A DNA stretch of 64,000 bases from Enhydrobacter aerosaccus (GCF_900167455.1 NZ_FUWJ01000010.1:62001-126000); one strand, 5' to 3'. Counted from the first letter of the stretch, positions 25,849-34,749 are shown. Notes: generated by a model not told the origin, from the sequence alone. Made by a program: numbers and translations.

Positions 25849-27696
25849 TCAGACCAGTCGATAGACGTCGACTGGCTGTTCGTGGCCGCGCAGGCCCCAG
25901 CGCTGCGGCGGCGGCAGGTCGATGCCGAGGGAGTCGCGGTCCTTGACGGCGGCCAGGGTCTCCCCGCTCGTCAGCACCACCACCTCCTCGCCCGGAACCA
26001 AGAATTCCTTGCCGAGCTGCTCGAAGCGCTGAGCGATGTTGACCGTGTCGCCCACCACCGTGAAATTCACCCGCCCGGGCGCGCCGATATTGCCGACCAC
26101 GACCGGTCCCGAATGGAGGCCGATGCGCACGCGGATCGGCGGCTTGCCTTCGGCACGACGCTGAACATTGTCTTCCTTGATGACGCGCGCGATGGCGAGC
26201 GCGGCACGGATGGCGTGGTCGGCGTGATCCTCGGCGGCGGAGACACCGCCCCACACCGCCATCACCGAATCGCCGATATACTTGTCGATCACGCCATGCT
26301 CGTGCTCGATGCAGGCGCCCAGCAGGGCGAAATGATGATTGAGCAGATCCGCCGTCTCGTGCTCGGGCAGGCTCTCGGCATGCGGCGTGAATTCCACGAT
26401 GTCGGTGAACATGATCGTGGCCTTGACGCGACGCGACGCGACGCCAGCCTCGCCACGCTCCATCAGGCGCTGCACCAGACGGTGCGGCACGTAGACGCCG
26501 AACCACTTCAGCGCGCTACGCGCCTTCTCGAGGCTGCGCCCGGCGTCGTCAATCTCGCGCAGCCGTGACGGGCGATGCATGGGCTGCTCGAATTCGAGCC
26601 GTTCGATCGCCTCGGCGGCGGTCGTGATGGTGCGGATCGAGCGCGCCATGCGCAGCCCCATGAGCAGGGCCAGCAAGGCGGCAAACAGCAGCGTGATGCC
26701 GCCGACGATGGCGCCGTTGGTCAGACGATCGAGCTCGCTCGTCGCCTCCTCGAGCGGAAAGTACTGGCCGACGATCCACGGATCGGGCCCGTAGCCCCGC
26801 AGCTCCCGCTGCACGAACACCCAGCGCCGTCCGTCGACCGAGACGATGTTGGCGAAGCCACCCAGGGCGCGTTCGATGCTCGAGCTGGTGGCTGGCTTGT
26901 CCCAGATGTGGGCAAGCACCGGATCACCGACCTCGGTAATGGTCGGCAGCGGCTTGGCCTCCGACAGGCCGAGGCCCTGAGGATGGATCAGGCGGCGGTG
27001 GGCAAGGACCTGGTCGTGGCCCACCAGGATGAAATAGCCTCCGCCGCCGGTCTGGACCGGATCATCGATCAGCTGCGACAGGTCGCCGACGCCCACCGTC
27101 GCCACCAGGGCGCCGATGAAGGCGTTGTCGCTGCGCCGCACCGGTGTCCGCACGTTCAGCACAGGTTGCTGCAGCGTCGAGCTCCAGAACAGATCGCCCC
27201 AGAAGGTCTTGTGCTGCGTCTCCAGTTCGCGAAATCGCCTCAACGTTCCCGGCAGCTTGGTGATCGGGATTGTGTCGCGCATGATCGCGCCGTCCGGCAG
27301 GCGTATGGCGCGATCCACTTCCAGGTCGAGGCCGGCGAAGGCGGCGATGGAAACCGGGGACGTCTTGGCCACCATGACGGCAAGCGTCTCGCGCACGGCC
27401 ACACGCGAGGAGATGTCGATCCGGCCGTCGGCTGCCAGCGCGGCCACCAGTTCCAGCTGCTCGGTCACGGGGTCGAGATGGCTTCGCACCATCGAGACCT
27501 GCGCCTCGATGACCCGTCCGGCACGGTCCACGAGCAGACGTTCGGTGGTGCCGGTGGCGCCCGCCAGGACGGCGAAATAGGCAATGCCCGAGATCAGCGC
27601 GAGCGAACCGAAGGCGAGTGCCAGCGCACCGATCAGGGACACGCGCCAGCCCTGCCGTTCGGAGGCGGCGGAAGGATCGTTGGTCGTCGTACTCAA
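25849..27696 (-). CDS. Membrane adenylate/guanylate cyclase with extracytoplasmic Cache-like sensor
   Basis: This receptor cyclase of about 615 residues has a first membrane helix (IGALALAFGSLALISGIAYFAV), a periplasmic sensor of about 300 residues resembling Cache domains (FWGDLFWSSTLQQPVLNVRTPVRR, FIGALVATVGVGDLSQLI), a second helix (IVGGITLLFAALLALLMGL), a HAMP-like linker and a class III cyclase domain. Catalytic features are intact: FTDIVEF and YIGDSVMAVWG for metal Asp, VNFTVVGDTVNIAQR for Asn/Arg. The start is uncertain. TTG 27694-27696 is chosen; an ATG at 27795 would overlap the HugZ-like gene. It converges with the decarboxylase gene, ending 16 bases away. Confidence 0.88.
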   Translation of the reverse strand: MSTTTNDPSAASERQGWRVSLIGALALAFGSLALISGIAYFAVLAGATGTTERLLVDRAGRVIEAQVSMVRSHLDPVTEQLELVAALAADGRIDISSRVAVRETLAVMVAKTSPVSIAAFAGLDLEVDRAIRLPDGAIMRDTIPITKLPGTLRRFRELETQHKTFWGDLFWSSTLQQPVLNVRTPVRRSDNAFIGALVATVGVGDLSQLIDDPVQTGGGGYFILVGHDQVLAHRRLIHPQGLGLSEAKPLPTITEVGDPVLAHIWDKPATSSSIERALGGFANIVSVDGRRWVFVQRELRGYGPDPWIVGQYFPLEEATSELDRLTNGAIVGGITLLFAALLALLMGLRMARSIRTITTAAEAIERLEFEQPMHRPSRLREIDDAGRSLEKARSALKWFGVYVPHRLVQRLMERGEAGVASRRVKATIMFTDIVEFTPHAESLPEHETADLLNHHFALLGACIEHEHGVIDKYIGDSVMAVWGGVSAAEDHADHAIRAALAIARVIKEDNVQRRAEGKPPIRVRIGLHSGPVVVGNIGAPGRVNFTVVGDTVNIAQRFEQLGKEFLVPGEEVVVLTSGETLAAVKDRDSLGIDLPPPQRWGLRGHEQPVDVYRLV

Positions 27697-27701
27697 GTGA
27701 G

Positions 27702-27713
27702 CCCCATATGGGG
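27702..27713. promoter_or_regulatory. Perfect 12-bp palindrome CCCCATATGGGG before the receptor cyclase
   Basis: CCCCATATGGGG lies five bases before the chosen cyclase start and 48 bases after the HugZ-like stop. It could be an operator, or on RNA a small hairpin that limits initiation. No family is assigned. Confidence 0.3.
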
Positions 27714-27760
27714 TCTGCCCGCTCAGCCCGGAAGAGCCGGCGCAGTCGCGGCCGGCGGCA

Positions 27761-28492
27761 TCATGCCGCTCCCGCTTTCGACGCGAGGTCGACAAGGACG
27801 GCCCGTACCTCGTCCGGGCCGCGGAGCGGTGTCTCGAACGCCAGTCGCGCGACCTCGCCCTGGCGCCGCAGGTCGAAGCCCTCGGCGTCGAGTCCGGTCA
27901 TGATCCAGCCTTCGCCGTCGAGGCCCAGCAAGCGCTGGGCGTAGCGCTGGATCGCATCGGCATGATCGGTGTTCATATGCGCCAAGATGGACTCCTCGGC
28001 GCTGCCGAAGGCCGCGGCGGAGTCGGCCAGCGACGGAGACAGCAGATCCGACGCGGACAACCAGTGGATCCGGCCAAAGCCGCCGACCAGGTGTGCCCGT
28101 TCGACCGCCACGCGGTAGAACTTGAAATCCTTGAAGCCGGCATACATTCCGGCATCGGGATGATGCGCCAGGTAGCGCCTTTTCAGCCGCGCATCGTCGG
28201 TCGACGCCGCCCGCCCGAGCAGCGATACTCGCGGACCCGTCAGCGGCTGCTCGAATCCCGCCGTGCCGTCGAACAACAGCGATACGCGATCATCGGCCGC
28301 AATCGCCCGGCTATGGTCGGCGAGATCGCTCAGCAGCAGGATCGGCGACAGATCGTGATCGACGGCGACCAAGGTCAGGGAGGCGTAAGGCCAGCTTCCC
28401 GTCCCCTCAGGCAGCGCCGTGGCGAGCGCGGCGCGGTCCCTGCCGTGTACAAGATCGCGCACCAACTGCGCCGGCGATGGTTGATTGGCCAT
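27761..28492 (-). CDS. HugZ-like pyridoxamine 5'-phosphate oxidase fold/DUF2470 protein
   Basis: This is a 243-residue protein. The N-terminal split-barrel domain (LATALPEGTGSWPYASLTLVAVDHDLSPILLLSDLADHSRAI) is of the HugZ type, used by haem-degrading or flavin/haem-binding proteins. The C-terminal DUF2470 domain carries the conserved HMNTDHADAIQRYAQ. HugZ homologues break down haem, but many alphaproteobacterial copies are uncharacterised. It sits directly divergent from chvI and may be co-transcribed with the cyclase gene downstream. Confidence 0.85.
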   Translation of the reverse strand: MANQPSPAQLVRDLVHGRDRAALATALPEGTGSWPYASLTLVAVDHDLSPILLLSDLADHSRAIAADDRVSLLFDGTAGFEQPLTGPRVSLLGRAASTDDARLKRRYLAHHPDAGMYAGFKDFKFYRVAVERAHLVGGFGRIHWLSASDLLSPSLADSAAAFGSAEESILAHMNTDHADAIQRYAQRLLGLDGEGWIMTGLDAEGFDLRRQGEVARLAFETPLRGPDEVRAVLVDLASKAGAA

Positions 28493-28609
28493 GGAGAAGG
28501 TCGAAAAAAGCCTTATTTGGTGAGTTATCGATGGCAGATCGGGCAGGCGACGGCAACAGCCCGGTCTGTGCTAGAGTGACCGCAGAAGCCTGTCAGGAGA
28601 AAAGAACCC

Positions 28610-29305
28610 GTGCGCAAGAACATCGCCCTGGTCGACGACGACCGCAACATCCTCACGTCGGTGTCGATGCTGCTCGAAGCCGAAGGCTTCCAGGTCAAGA
28701 CCTATTCCGACGGCGCATCGGCCCTCGAGGGGCTGAACCAGTCGCCGCCGGACCTCGCCATCTTCGATATCAAGATGCCGCGCATGGACGGCATGGAGCT
28801 GCTGAATCGCGTTCGCAAGACGCAGCAGTTCCCCGTCATCTTCCTGACTTCGAAGGACGAGGAGATCGACGAGGTGCTCGGCCTGCGCATGGGCGCCGAC
28901 GATTTCATCCGCAAGCCCTTCTCGCAGCGCCTGCTGCTCGAGCGCATCCGGGCGGTGCTGCGGCGCGCCGACGGCGGCGGCGCCAAGGGCGAAGGCCAGG
29001 CCGAGCGCATCGTGCGCGGCGATCTGGTGCTCGATCCGAGCCGTCATCAGTGCACCTGGAAGGGCAAGGAGGTGCATCTGACGGTTACCGAATTCCTGTT
29101 GCTGAAGTCCCTCGCCGAGCGGCCGGGCCACGTGAAGAATCGCGACCAGCTGATGGATGCCGCGTACGGCGAGACGATCTACGTCGACGACCGTACGATC
29201 GACAGCCACATCAAGCGCGTGCGTCGCAAGTTCCGCGAGGTCGACGGCGAGTTCGAGCAGATCGAAACGCTTTATGGCATCGGATACAGATATCGCGACT
29301 CCTGA
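28610..29305 (+). CDS. chvI: Two-component response regulator ChvI
   Basis: This 231-residue OmpR/PhoB-family regulator has a receiver domain with the acidic pocket VDDD, phosphoacceptor Asp53 (IFDIKMPRMDG), Thr/Ser80-81 and Lys102 (FIRKPF). The DNA-binding winged helix is at the C-terminus (LTVTEFLLLKSLAERPGHVKNRDQLMDA, YVDDRTIDSHIKRVRRKF). GTG 28610 follows CAGGAGAAAA. The family member and the gene order with chvG, hprK and the PTS genes identify ChvI, which controls envelope, acid and exopolysaccharide responses in alphaproteobacteria. Confidence 0.95.
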   Translation: MRKNIALVDDDRNILTSVSMLLEAEGFQVKTYSDGASALEGLNQSPPDLAIFDIKMPRMDGMELLNRVRKTQQFPVIFLTSKDEEIDEVLGLRMGADDFIRKPFSQRLLLERIRAVLRRADGGGAKGEGQAERIVRGDLVLDPSRHQCTWKGKEVHLTVTEFLLLKSLAERPGHVKNRDQLMDAAYGETIYVDDRTIDSHIKRVRRKFREVDGEFEQIETLYGIGYRYRDS

Positions 29306-31034
29306 CAGCCGCTGGCGCCGGCCCCTCGCGGCCGCGCTGAAGCGCCTGCTTTGGCCGTTCCGGCGCGCACCCGTCGCGGCGCCCACCGAGACCCCGTCGC
29401 TCCTGCGCCGGCGGCGGCATCATGGCCGCCGCTATTCGCCGCTCACGCGCCGGATCCTGCTGCTGAACATCGTGCCGGTCGCCCTGCTGGCGCTCGGCGC
29501 GGTGTATCTCAGCGACTACGAGGACGAGCTGATCGATGCCGAGCTGGCGTCGCTGCTGGTGCAGGGCGAGATGGTGGCGGCGGGCATCGGCGAAGTGGCC
29601 GTGGTGGGCGGTGAAACGACCGTGAACCGCCTCGACGCCGACGCCGCCCGTCAGCTCCTGACCCGGCTCGTGCATCCCACCGGCGTTCGCGCCCGACTGT
29701 TCAGCGAGACGGGCGAGCTGCTGGGCGATTCCGCTCTGATGAGCGATGCCGGTCGCATTCATTCGGTGCCGCTGCCGCCGCCCCAGGACCAGGCCAACGA
29801 CCAGAGCGAGGAGCGGTTCGGCGAGAGCATCGCCGACTGGATCGCGCGCCAACTGTCGCGTGCCGATCGCTATCCGCAATATGTCGAGCGTTCCAATCCG
29901 TCCGTGCGCGATTTCCCCGAGGCAGCCAGCGCATTGCGCGGCTTCAACGCCTCGGCCGTGCGCGTCACGTCGGACGGCCGGCTGCTGCTGAGCGCCGCCG
30001 TGCCGGTCCAGCGCTTCAAGCAGGTGATGGGCGCGCTGCTGCTCACCCGCGACAACCGCGCCATCGCCGCGTCGTTGCGCGAGGTCCGCTACGACATGCT
30101 GACCATCGCCGTGGCCGCGCTCGGCATCACCGTGCTGCTCTCGCTCTATCTCGCCGGCACCATTACCCAGCCGATCGTCCGCTTGGCCCGCGCCGCCGAC
30201 GTCGTCCGGCTGGCGCGCGACACCCGTCCCGAGATCCCCGACCTCGGCCGCCGCGGCGACGAGATCGGCGACCTCAACGATGCGCTGCGCTCGATGACCG
30301 ATGCCCTGTGGCAGCGGCTCAACGCCATCGAGAGCTTCGCCGCCGACGTCGCGCATGAGCTCAAGAACCCGCTGACATCGCTGCGATCCGCCATCGAGGT
30401 CGCCGCGCGGCCCGATCTCGAACCCGACCGGCGCGCGAAGCTGATGTCGATCGTCGTCGACGACGTGAACCGGCTCAATCGCCTGATATCCGACATCTCC
30501 GATGCCTCGCGGCTCGACGCGGAACTGATGCGCGGCGAGGTGAAGCCCGTCGACCTGCAGGCGCTGCTGTCCGACATGGCGCGCCATTACACCAATACGA
30601 CAGCCAACAAGTCGGGCGTCACGGTCGAATTCCGCGTCGCCGCCAATCCGCCCTTCGCGGCGCATGGCCATGACGGGCGGTACGGGCAGGTGTTCCGCAA
30701 TGTCGTCGACAACGCCCTGTCGTTCAGCCCACCAGGCTCGCGGATCGTGATCGAGCTCAGCCGCGAGACCCGCAACGGACCGTTCGTGGTGACCATCGAC
30801 GACGAGGGCCCCGGCATTCCCGAGGACAATCTCGAATCCATCTTCCAGCGCTTCTACTCGGAACGTCCCACCGAGCATTTCGGCCAGCACTCGGGCCTCG
30901 GCCTCTCCATCTGTCGGCAGATCATGGAGACCTACGGCGGCTCGATCTCGGCCAGCAATCGCAAGGCTCCGGACGGACGCATCGTCGGCGCGCGTTTCAC
31001 GATGCGCATTCCGGCCGCCGGCCGCGGCGCCTGA
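29274..31034 (+). CDS. chvG: Sensor histidine kinase ChvG
   Basis: This 586-residue membrane kinase has helix 1 at 61-80, a ChvG-type periplasmic stimulus-sensing domain (about 82-270), helix 2 at 275-296, HAMP, then HisKA with phospho-acceptor His361 (SFAADVAHELKNPLTSLRSAIEVAAR). The ATPase domain carries VVDNALSFSPPG, DDEGPGIPEDNLESIFQRFYS and the G2 motif SGLGLSICRQI. I chose ATG 29274, overlapping chvI by 32 bases. Compared with rhizobial ChvG it has an Arg-rich N-terminal cytoplasmic tail of about 60 residues. It phosphorylates ChvI. Confidence 0.94.
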   Translation: MASDTDIATPDSRWRRPLAAALKRLLWPFRRAPVAAPTETPSLLRRRRHHGRRYSPLTRRILLLNIVPVALLALGAVYLSDYEDELIDAELASLLVQGEMVAAGIGEVAVVGGETTVNRLDADAARQLLTRLVHPTGVRARLFSETGELLGDSALMSDAGRIHSVPLPPPQDQANDQSEERFGESIADWIARQLSRADRYPQYVERSNPSVRDFPEAASALRGFNASAVRVTSDGRLLLSAAVPVQRFKQVMGALLLTRDNRAIAASLREVRYDMLTIAVAALGITVLLSLYLAGTITQPIVRLARAADVVRLARDTRPEIPDLGRRGDEIGDLNDALRSMTDALWQRLNAIESFAADVAHELKNPLTSLRSAIEVAARPDLEPDRRAKLMSIVVDDVNRLNRLISDISDASRLDAELMRGEVKPVDLQALLSDMARHYTNTTANKSGVTVEFRVAANPPFAAHGHDGRYGQVFRNVVDNALSFSPPGSRIVIELSRETRNGPFVVTIDDEGPGIPEDNLESIFQRFYSERPTEHFGQHSGLGLSICRQIMETYGGSISASNRKAPDGRIVGARFTMRIPAAGRGA

Positions 31035-31047
31035 CGCCGATCCGCTG

Positions 31048-31488
31048 ATGTTCGTCCACGCCACCTGCGTCGCGCTGAGGACAACGGACCGGCCGTGGCG
31101 GGCGGTGCTGTTGCGCGGCCCTTCGGGCGCCGGCAAGTCGGATCTCGCCCTGCGCCTGCTCGACAGTGGTGGCCGTCTGATCGCCGACGACCAGACCCAT
31201 CTGGCACGCCGCGGCCGCAAGCTGATCGCCACTCCGCCTCCGGCGCTGGCTGGACGAATCGAGGTGCGCGGCCTCGGCATCGTCGATCTGCCGCGGAATC
31301 AACGGATGGCGCAGGCCGCCGTCGGCCTGATCGTCGATCTCGTGCCGCCGTCGCAAATCGAGCGCATGCCCGATCCCACCGAAGAGGCCCTGCTTGGCCT
31401 CACCCTGCCGCTTTTCGCCCTGACGCCGTTCGAAGCTTCAGCTGTTACAAAGTTGTACCTTGCCTTGGCGCGAACGCCCGCCGCATGA
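31048..31488 (+). CDS. hprK: HPr kinase/phosphorylase, short alphaproteobacterial form
   Basis: This 146-residue protein is the catalytic domain only: Walker A GPSGAGKSDLALRLL (about 24-38), LIADDQTHL and the HprK signature GRIEVRGLGIVDLP. The N-terminal regulatory domain of Firmicutes HprK is absent, as is usual in alphaproteobacteria. It phosphorylates HPr on Ser, linking carbon/nitrogen PTS status to ChvIG-controlled functions. It lies 13 bases after chvG in the same operon. Confidence 0.94.
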   Translation: MFVHATCVALRTTDRPWRAVLLRGPSGAGKSDLALRLLDSGGRLIADDQTHLARRGRKLIATPPPALAGRIEVRGLGIVDLPRNQRMAQAAVGLIVDLVPPSQIERMPDPTEEALLGLTLPLFALTPFEASAVTKLYLALARTPAA

Positions 31489-31503
31489 TCGCGGCCGCGT
31501 TCC

Positions 31504-32418
31504 ATGGCTCATAAGCGTCGTCCTTTCGTCCTGGTCACCGGTCTTTCCGGCGCCGGTCGCGCAACCGCTCTCCATGCCCTGGAGGATTTCGGTTACGTCG
31601 CCGTCGACAACGTGCCGCTGCAGCTGCTGGGTGATCTCATCCGCTCGACCGCCGGTGATGCCGGCGGGAAAGCGCCGCCGCTGGCGTTCGGCGTCGATAC
31701 CCGCACCTACGGCTTCGAAGCGCCGGAACTCGTGCACTGTGTGCAGGAGTTGCGGACACGCGACGATCTGGCCGCGTGCCTGTTGTTTCTCACCGCCGAT
31801 ACCGAAACGCTGCAACGCCGCTATACCGAATCGCGCCGCCCGCATCCGATGGCGCCGGATCGCCCGGTCATGGACGGAATCATCGATGAGCGGCGGCAGA
31901 TCGCCTTTGTGCGCGATGCCGCCGATGTCGTCATCGACACGTCGATGCTGTCACCGCACCAGTTCAAGCAGATCCTGGCAGGCCACTTCGCCCTGGAACG
32001 CACGCCCGGCATGCGGCTCGCGGTGATGTCGTTCTCGTTTCGGCGCGGTCTGCCGCGCGAGGCCGACCTGGTGTTCGACGTGCGGTTCCTGAAGAACCCG
32101 CACTATGTCCCCGACCTCAAGCCGTTGACCGGTCGCGACGCTCCGGTCGTGTCCTACATAGAGACCGACCCGGATTATCAACCATTTATCAACAATTTGC
32201 AGGGCATGATCGGCCCGCTGCTGCCCCGTTTCGATGCCGAGGGCAAGAGCTATTTGACGATTGCGATCGGTTGCACGGGGGGTCGTCACCGTTCTGTGGC
32301 TATCGCGGAGACCCTTGCGGACTGGTTGCGAAAGGCGGGCCGCTCCGTCAGTCTTACCCACCGAGATGTCGACTTCGGGAGTGGTCGACAGGGGGATAGT
32401 TCGGGCATGCGTGTATGA
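31504..32418 (+). CDS. rapZ: RNase adapter protein RapZ (YvcJ family)
   Basis: This 304-residue protein has the N-terminal P-loop domain (VTGLSGAGRATALHALEDFGYVAVDNVP) and the C-terminal GCTGGRHRSVAIAETLADWL motif that define RapZ. In enterobacteria it guides RNase E to the small RNA GlmZ and senses glucosamine-6-phosphate; its role in alphaproteobacteria is not settled. The Walker A motif reads GLSGAGRAT, replacing the usual GKS/T by GRA, so nucleotide binding may be altered. It follows hprK by 15 bases. Confidence 0.93.
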   Translation: MAHKRRPFVLVTGLSGAGRATALHALEDFGYVAVDNVPLQLLGDLIRSTAGDAGGKAPPLAFGVDTRTYGFEAPELVHCVQELRTRDDLAACLLFLTADTETLQRRYTESRRPHPMAPDRPVMDGIIDERRQIAFVRDAADVVIDTSMLSPHQFKQILAGHFALERTPGMRLAVMSFSFRRGLPREADLVFDVRFLKNPHYVPDLKPLTGRDAPVVSYIETDPDYQPFINNLQGMIGPLLPRFDAEGKSYLTIAIGCTGGRHRSVAIAETLADWLRKAGRSVSLTHRDVDFGSGRQGDSSGMRV

Positions 32419-32819
32419 TTGGCATCGTACTCGTGACCCACGGCAATCTAGCGCGCGAGTTCCTCGCCGCGCTCGAGCATGTCGTCGGTCCACAGCAGTG
32501 TGTTTCGGCCGTCTGTATTGGCGCCGATGACGATATGGAAAAACGGCGCGCGGAAATCCTCGAGCGGGCGCGCGCCTGCGATACCGGCGAGGGAGTGATC
32601 GTGTTGACCGACATGTTCGGCGGCACGCCATCGAACCTCGCCATCTCGATCATGGAGCAGGCGCATATCGAGGTACTGGCCGGCGTCAATCTGCCGATGC
32701 TGGTGAAGCTGGCCAGCGTTCGCAATCGGCCGATCGCCGAGGCCGTGCGGATGGCGCAGGAAGCCGGCCGCAAGTACATCACCGTCGCCTCGCGCATTCT
32801 CGCGAAGGAAGCCTCGTGA
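32415..32819 (+). CDS. PTS EIIA component, mannose family
   Basis: This 134-residue stand-alone EIIA-Man domain has the phospho-accepting His9 (VLVTHGNLAREF) and the conserved LTDMFGGTPSNLA. No EIIB/C/D genes are present, so as in other alphaproteobacteria it serves a regulatory PTS phosphorelay, not sugar uptake. Its ATG overlaps the rapZ stop (ATGA), and its own stop overlaps the start of HPr. Confidence 0.94.
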   Translation: MIGIVLVTHGNLAREFLAALEHVVGPQQCVSAVCIGADDDMEKRRAEILERARACDTGEGVIVLTDMFGGTPSNLAISIMEQAHIEVLAGVNLPMLVKLASVRNRPIAEAVRMAQEAGRKYITVASRILAKEAS

Positions 32820-33115
32820 ACGATGGCGCGTCGGACATCGCCGTCGGGACGCTGAAGCGCACCCTCGGCATCGCCAACAAGCGCGGACTTCACGCCCGCG
32901 CCGCCGCCAAGTTCGTGCGCACCGCCGGCCAATTCGATGCCGTGGTCCGCGTCAGTTTCAAGGGCCAGGAAGTATCCGGCCTGTCGATCATGGGGCTGAT
33001 GATGCTGGCTGCCGGCATCGGCAGCGAGATCGAATTGTCCTGTGCCGGTCGCCAGGCGGCGGAAGCCATGGCCGCCCTCTCCGCCCTGGTCGAGGGCAAG
33101 TTCGGCGAGGACTGA
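32816..33115 (+). CDS. Phosphocarrier protein HPr
   Basis: This 99-residue HPr has the active-site His26 (KRGLHARAAAKFV) and the HprK target Ser57 (SGLSIMGLMMLAA). An N-terminal extension of about 14 residues precedes the fold. GTG 32816 overlaps the EIIA stop (GTGA). Enzyme I is not in the window. It passes phosphate from EI to EIIA and is Ser-phosphorylated by HprK. Confidence 0.95.
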   Translation: MNDGASDIAVGTLKRTLGIANKRGLHARAAAKFVRTAGQFDAVVRVSFKGQEVSGLSIMGLMMLAAGIGSEIELSCAGRQAAEAMAALSALVEGKFGED

Positions 33116-33187
33116 TCGCGACCTGAACGGCGTCGGCGCTCTCCATCAGGCGCAGTGCACGTTTCCTGATCCACCCGCATAAAGCCG

Positions 33188-33229
33188 GCGGCATATGGGC
33201 ATAAATTCTTGCTTATATGTTGATGCCGC
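33188..33229. promoter_or_regulatory. Interrupted palindrome upstream of ahcY
   Basis: GCGGCAT (33188-33194) and ATGCCGC (33223-33229) are perfect inverted arms. On the same centre lies an inner ATAA (33201-33204)/TTAT (33213-33216) pair. This AT-rich island sits about 70 bases before ahcY in the 184-base gap after HPr. It suits an ahcY operator; SAH-responsive regulators of ahcY are known in proteobacteria, but I cannot assign this site to one. None of the SAM/SAH riboswitch consensus blocks are visible. Confidence 0.45.
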
Positions 33230-33299
33230 GCGTTGAGGCGCGTTCGGGGCGCTGATAAGAGACGGCGACTTTCCACCATCAGATCGCCGGGAGCGCCGC

Positions 33300-34694
33300 A
33301 TGGCCCAGGATTACATCGTCAAGGATATCGGGCTCGCCGATTGGGGCCGCAAGGAACTCGACATGGCCGAGACCGAGATGCCCGGCCTCATGTCGATCCG
33401 CAAGGAATACGGGCCGAAGCAGCCGCTGAAGGGCGCGCGCATCGCCGGCTCGCTGCACATGACGATCCAGACCGGCGTGCTGATCGAGACCTTGAAGGCG
33501 CTGGGCGCCGACGTGCGCTGGGCCTCGTGCAACATCTACTCGACGCAGGACCATGCCGCCGCCGCGATCGCCAAGTCGGGCACGCCGGTCTTCGCCGTCA
33601 AAGGCGAAAGCCTCGAGGAGTATTGGGACTATACCCACAAGATCTTCGAGTGGGGCGATGGCGGCGCGCCGAACATGATCCTCGACGACGGCGGCGACGC
33701 CACGCTGCTGGTGCATCTCGGCATCCGCGCGGAGAAGGATCCGTCGCTGGTCTCGAAGCCCACCAATGAAGAAGAGGAAGTGCTCTACAAGGCGATCCTC
33801 AAGACCAACAAGGAGAAGCCCGGCTGGTACGCCAAGCTCGGCGCCTCGATCCGGGGCGTCACCGAGGAGACGACCACGGGCGTGCACCGCCTCTACCAGA
33901 TGGAGAAGGAAGGCAAGCTCCTGTGGCCAGCCATCAACGTCAATGACTCGGTCACCAAGTCGAAGTTCGACAACCTCTACGGCTGCCGTGAATCGCTGGT
34001 CGACGGCATCCGCCGTGGCACTGACGTGATGATGTCGGGCAAGGTGGCGATGGTCGCGGGCTTCGGCGACGTCGGCAAGGGCTCGGCCGCCTCGCTGCGC
34101 CAGGCCGGCTGCCGCGTGATGGTGTCCGAGATCGATCCGATCTGCGCCCTGCAGGCGGCGATGGAAGGCTACGAGGTCGTCACCATGGAAGAGGCAGCGC
34201 CCAAGGCCGACATCTTCGTCACCGCGACCGGCAACGTCGACGTGCTCACGCTCGACCACATGAAGGCGATGAAGCACCGCGCCATCGTCTGCAACATCGG
34301 CCACTTCGACAGCGAGATCCAGATCGCCAACCTGCGTAACTTCAAGTGGCACAACGTGAAGCCGCAGGTCGATGAGGTCGAGTTCCCCGACGGCAAGCGC
34401 ATCATCGTGCTGTCCGAAGGCCGTCTGGTGAACCTGGGCAACGCCACCGGCCATCCGAGCTTCGTGATGTCGGCCTCGTTCTCGAACCAGACGCTGGCCC
34501 AGATCGAGATCTTCACCAATCCGGGCAAGTACGAGAAGAAGGTCTACACGCTGCCGAAGTTCCTCGACGAGAAGGTCGCGGCCTTCCATCTCGAGAAGGT
34601 CGGCGCCAAGCTCACCAAGCTGCGCCCCGACCAGGCCAAGTATATCGGCGTGCCCGAGGCCGGCCCGTTCAAGGGCGATCTCTATCGCTACTAA
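33300..34694 (+). CDS. ahcY: Adenosylhomocysteinase
   Basis: This 464-residue, NAD-dependent enzyme hydrolyses S-adenosylhomocysteine to adenosine and homocysteine, relieving inhibition of methyltransferases. Visible features are SLHMTIQTGVLIETL, SCNIYSTQDHAAAA, the Rossmann glycine loop VAGFGDVGKGSAASLRQAG, VTATGNVDVLTLDHM and the C-terminal DQAKYIGVPEAGPFKGDLYRY, whose Lys/Tyr reach the neighbour subunit's NAD. The length, including the roughly 40-residue insertion near 150, is normal for proteobacteria. ATG 33300 follows GGGAG. Confidence 0.98.
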   Translation: MAQDYIVKDIGLADWGRKELDMAETEMPGLMSIRKEYGPKQPLKGARIAGSLHMTIQTGVLIETLKALGADVRWASCNIYSTQDHAAAAIAKSGTPVFAVKGESLEEYWDYTHKIFEWGDGGAPNMILDDGGDATLLVHLGIRAEKDPSLVSKPTNEEEEVLYKAILKTNKEKPGWYAKLGASIRGVTEETTTGVHRLYQMEKEGKLLWPAINVNDSVTKSKFDNLYGCRESLVDGIRRGTDVMMSGKVAMVAGFGDVGKGSAASLRQAGCRVMVSEIDPICALQAAMEGYEVVTMEEAAPKADIFVTATGNVDVLTLDHMKAMKHRAIVCNIGHFDSEIQIANLRNFKWHNVKPQVDEVEFPDGKRIIVLSEGRLVNLGNATGHPSFVMSASFSNQTLAQIEIFTNPGKYEKKVYTLPKFLDEKVAAFHLEKVGAKLTKLRPDQAKYIGVPEAGPFKGDLYRY

Positions 34695-34707
34695 ACGTCC
34701 CGCATAA

Positions 34708-34721
34708 CCGCCCACAGGCGG
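34708..34721 (+). terminator. Weak hairpin after ahcY
   Basis: CCGCC-CACA-GGCGG, 14 bases after the ahcY stop and 29 before tsaE. The stem is short and no T tract follows, so it may only attenuate transcription into tsaE. Confidence 0.3.
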
Positions 34722-34749
34722 ACGCGTGCTACAAAGTCGGTATCGAAAG

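Noticed and set aside
31048..31488. Truncated HPr kinase
   Set aside because: Only the catalytic domain is present, but this short form is normal in alphaproteobacteria and all catalytic motifs are intact.
33122..33299. SAM or SAH riboswitch before ahcY
   Set aside because: None of the conserved blocks of the SAM-II, SAM-V or SAH motifs could be found; only an interrupted palindrome is present.
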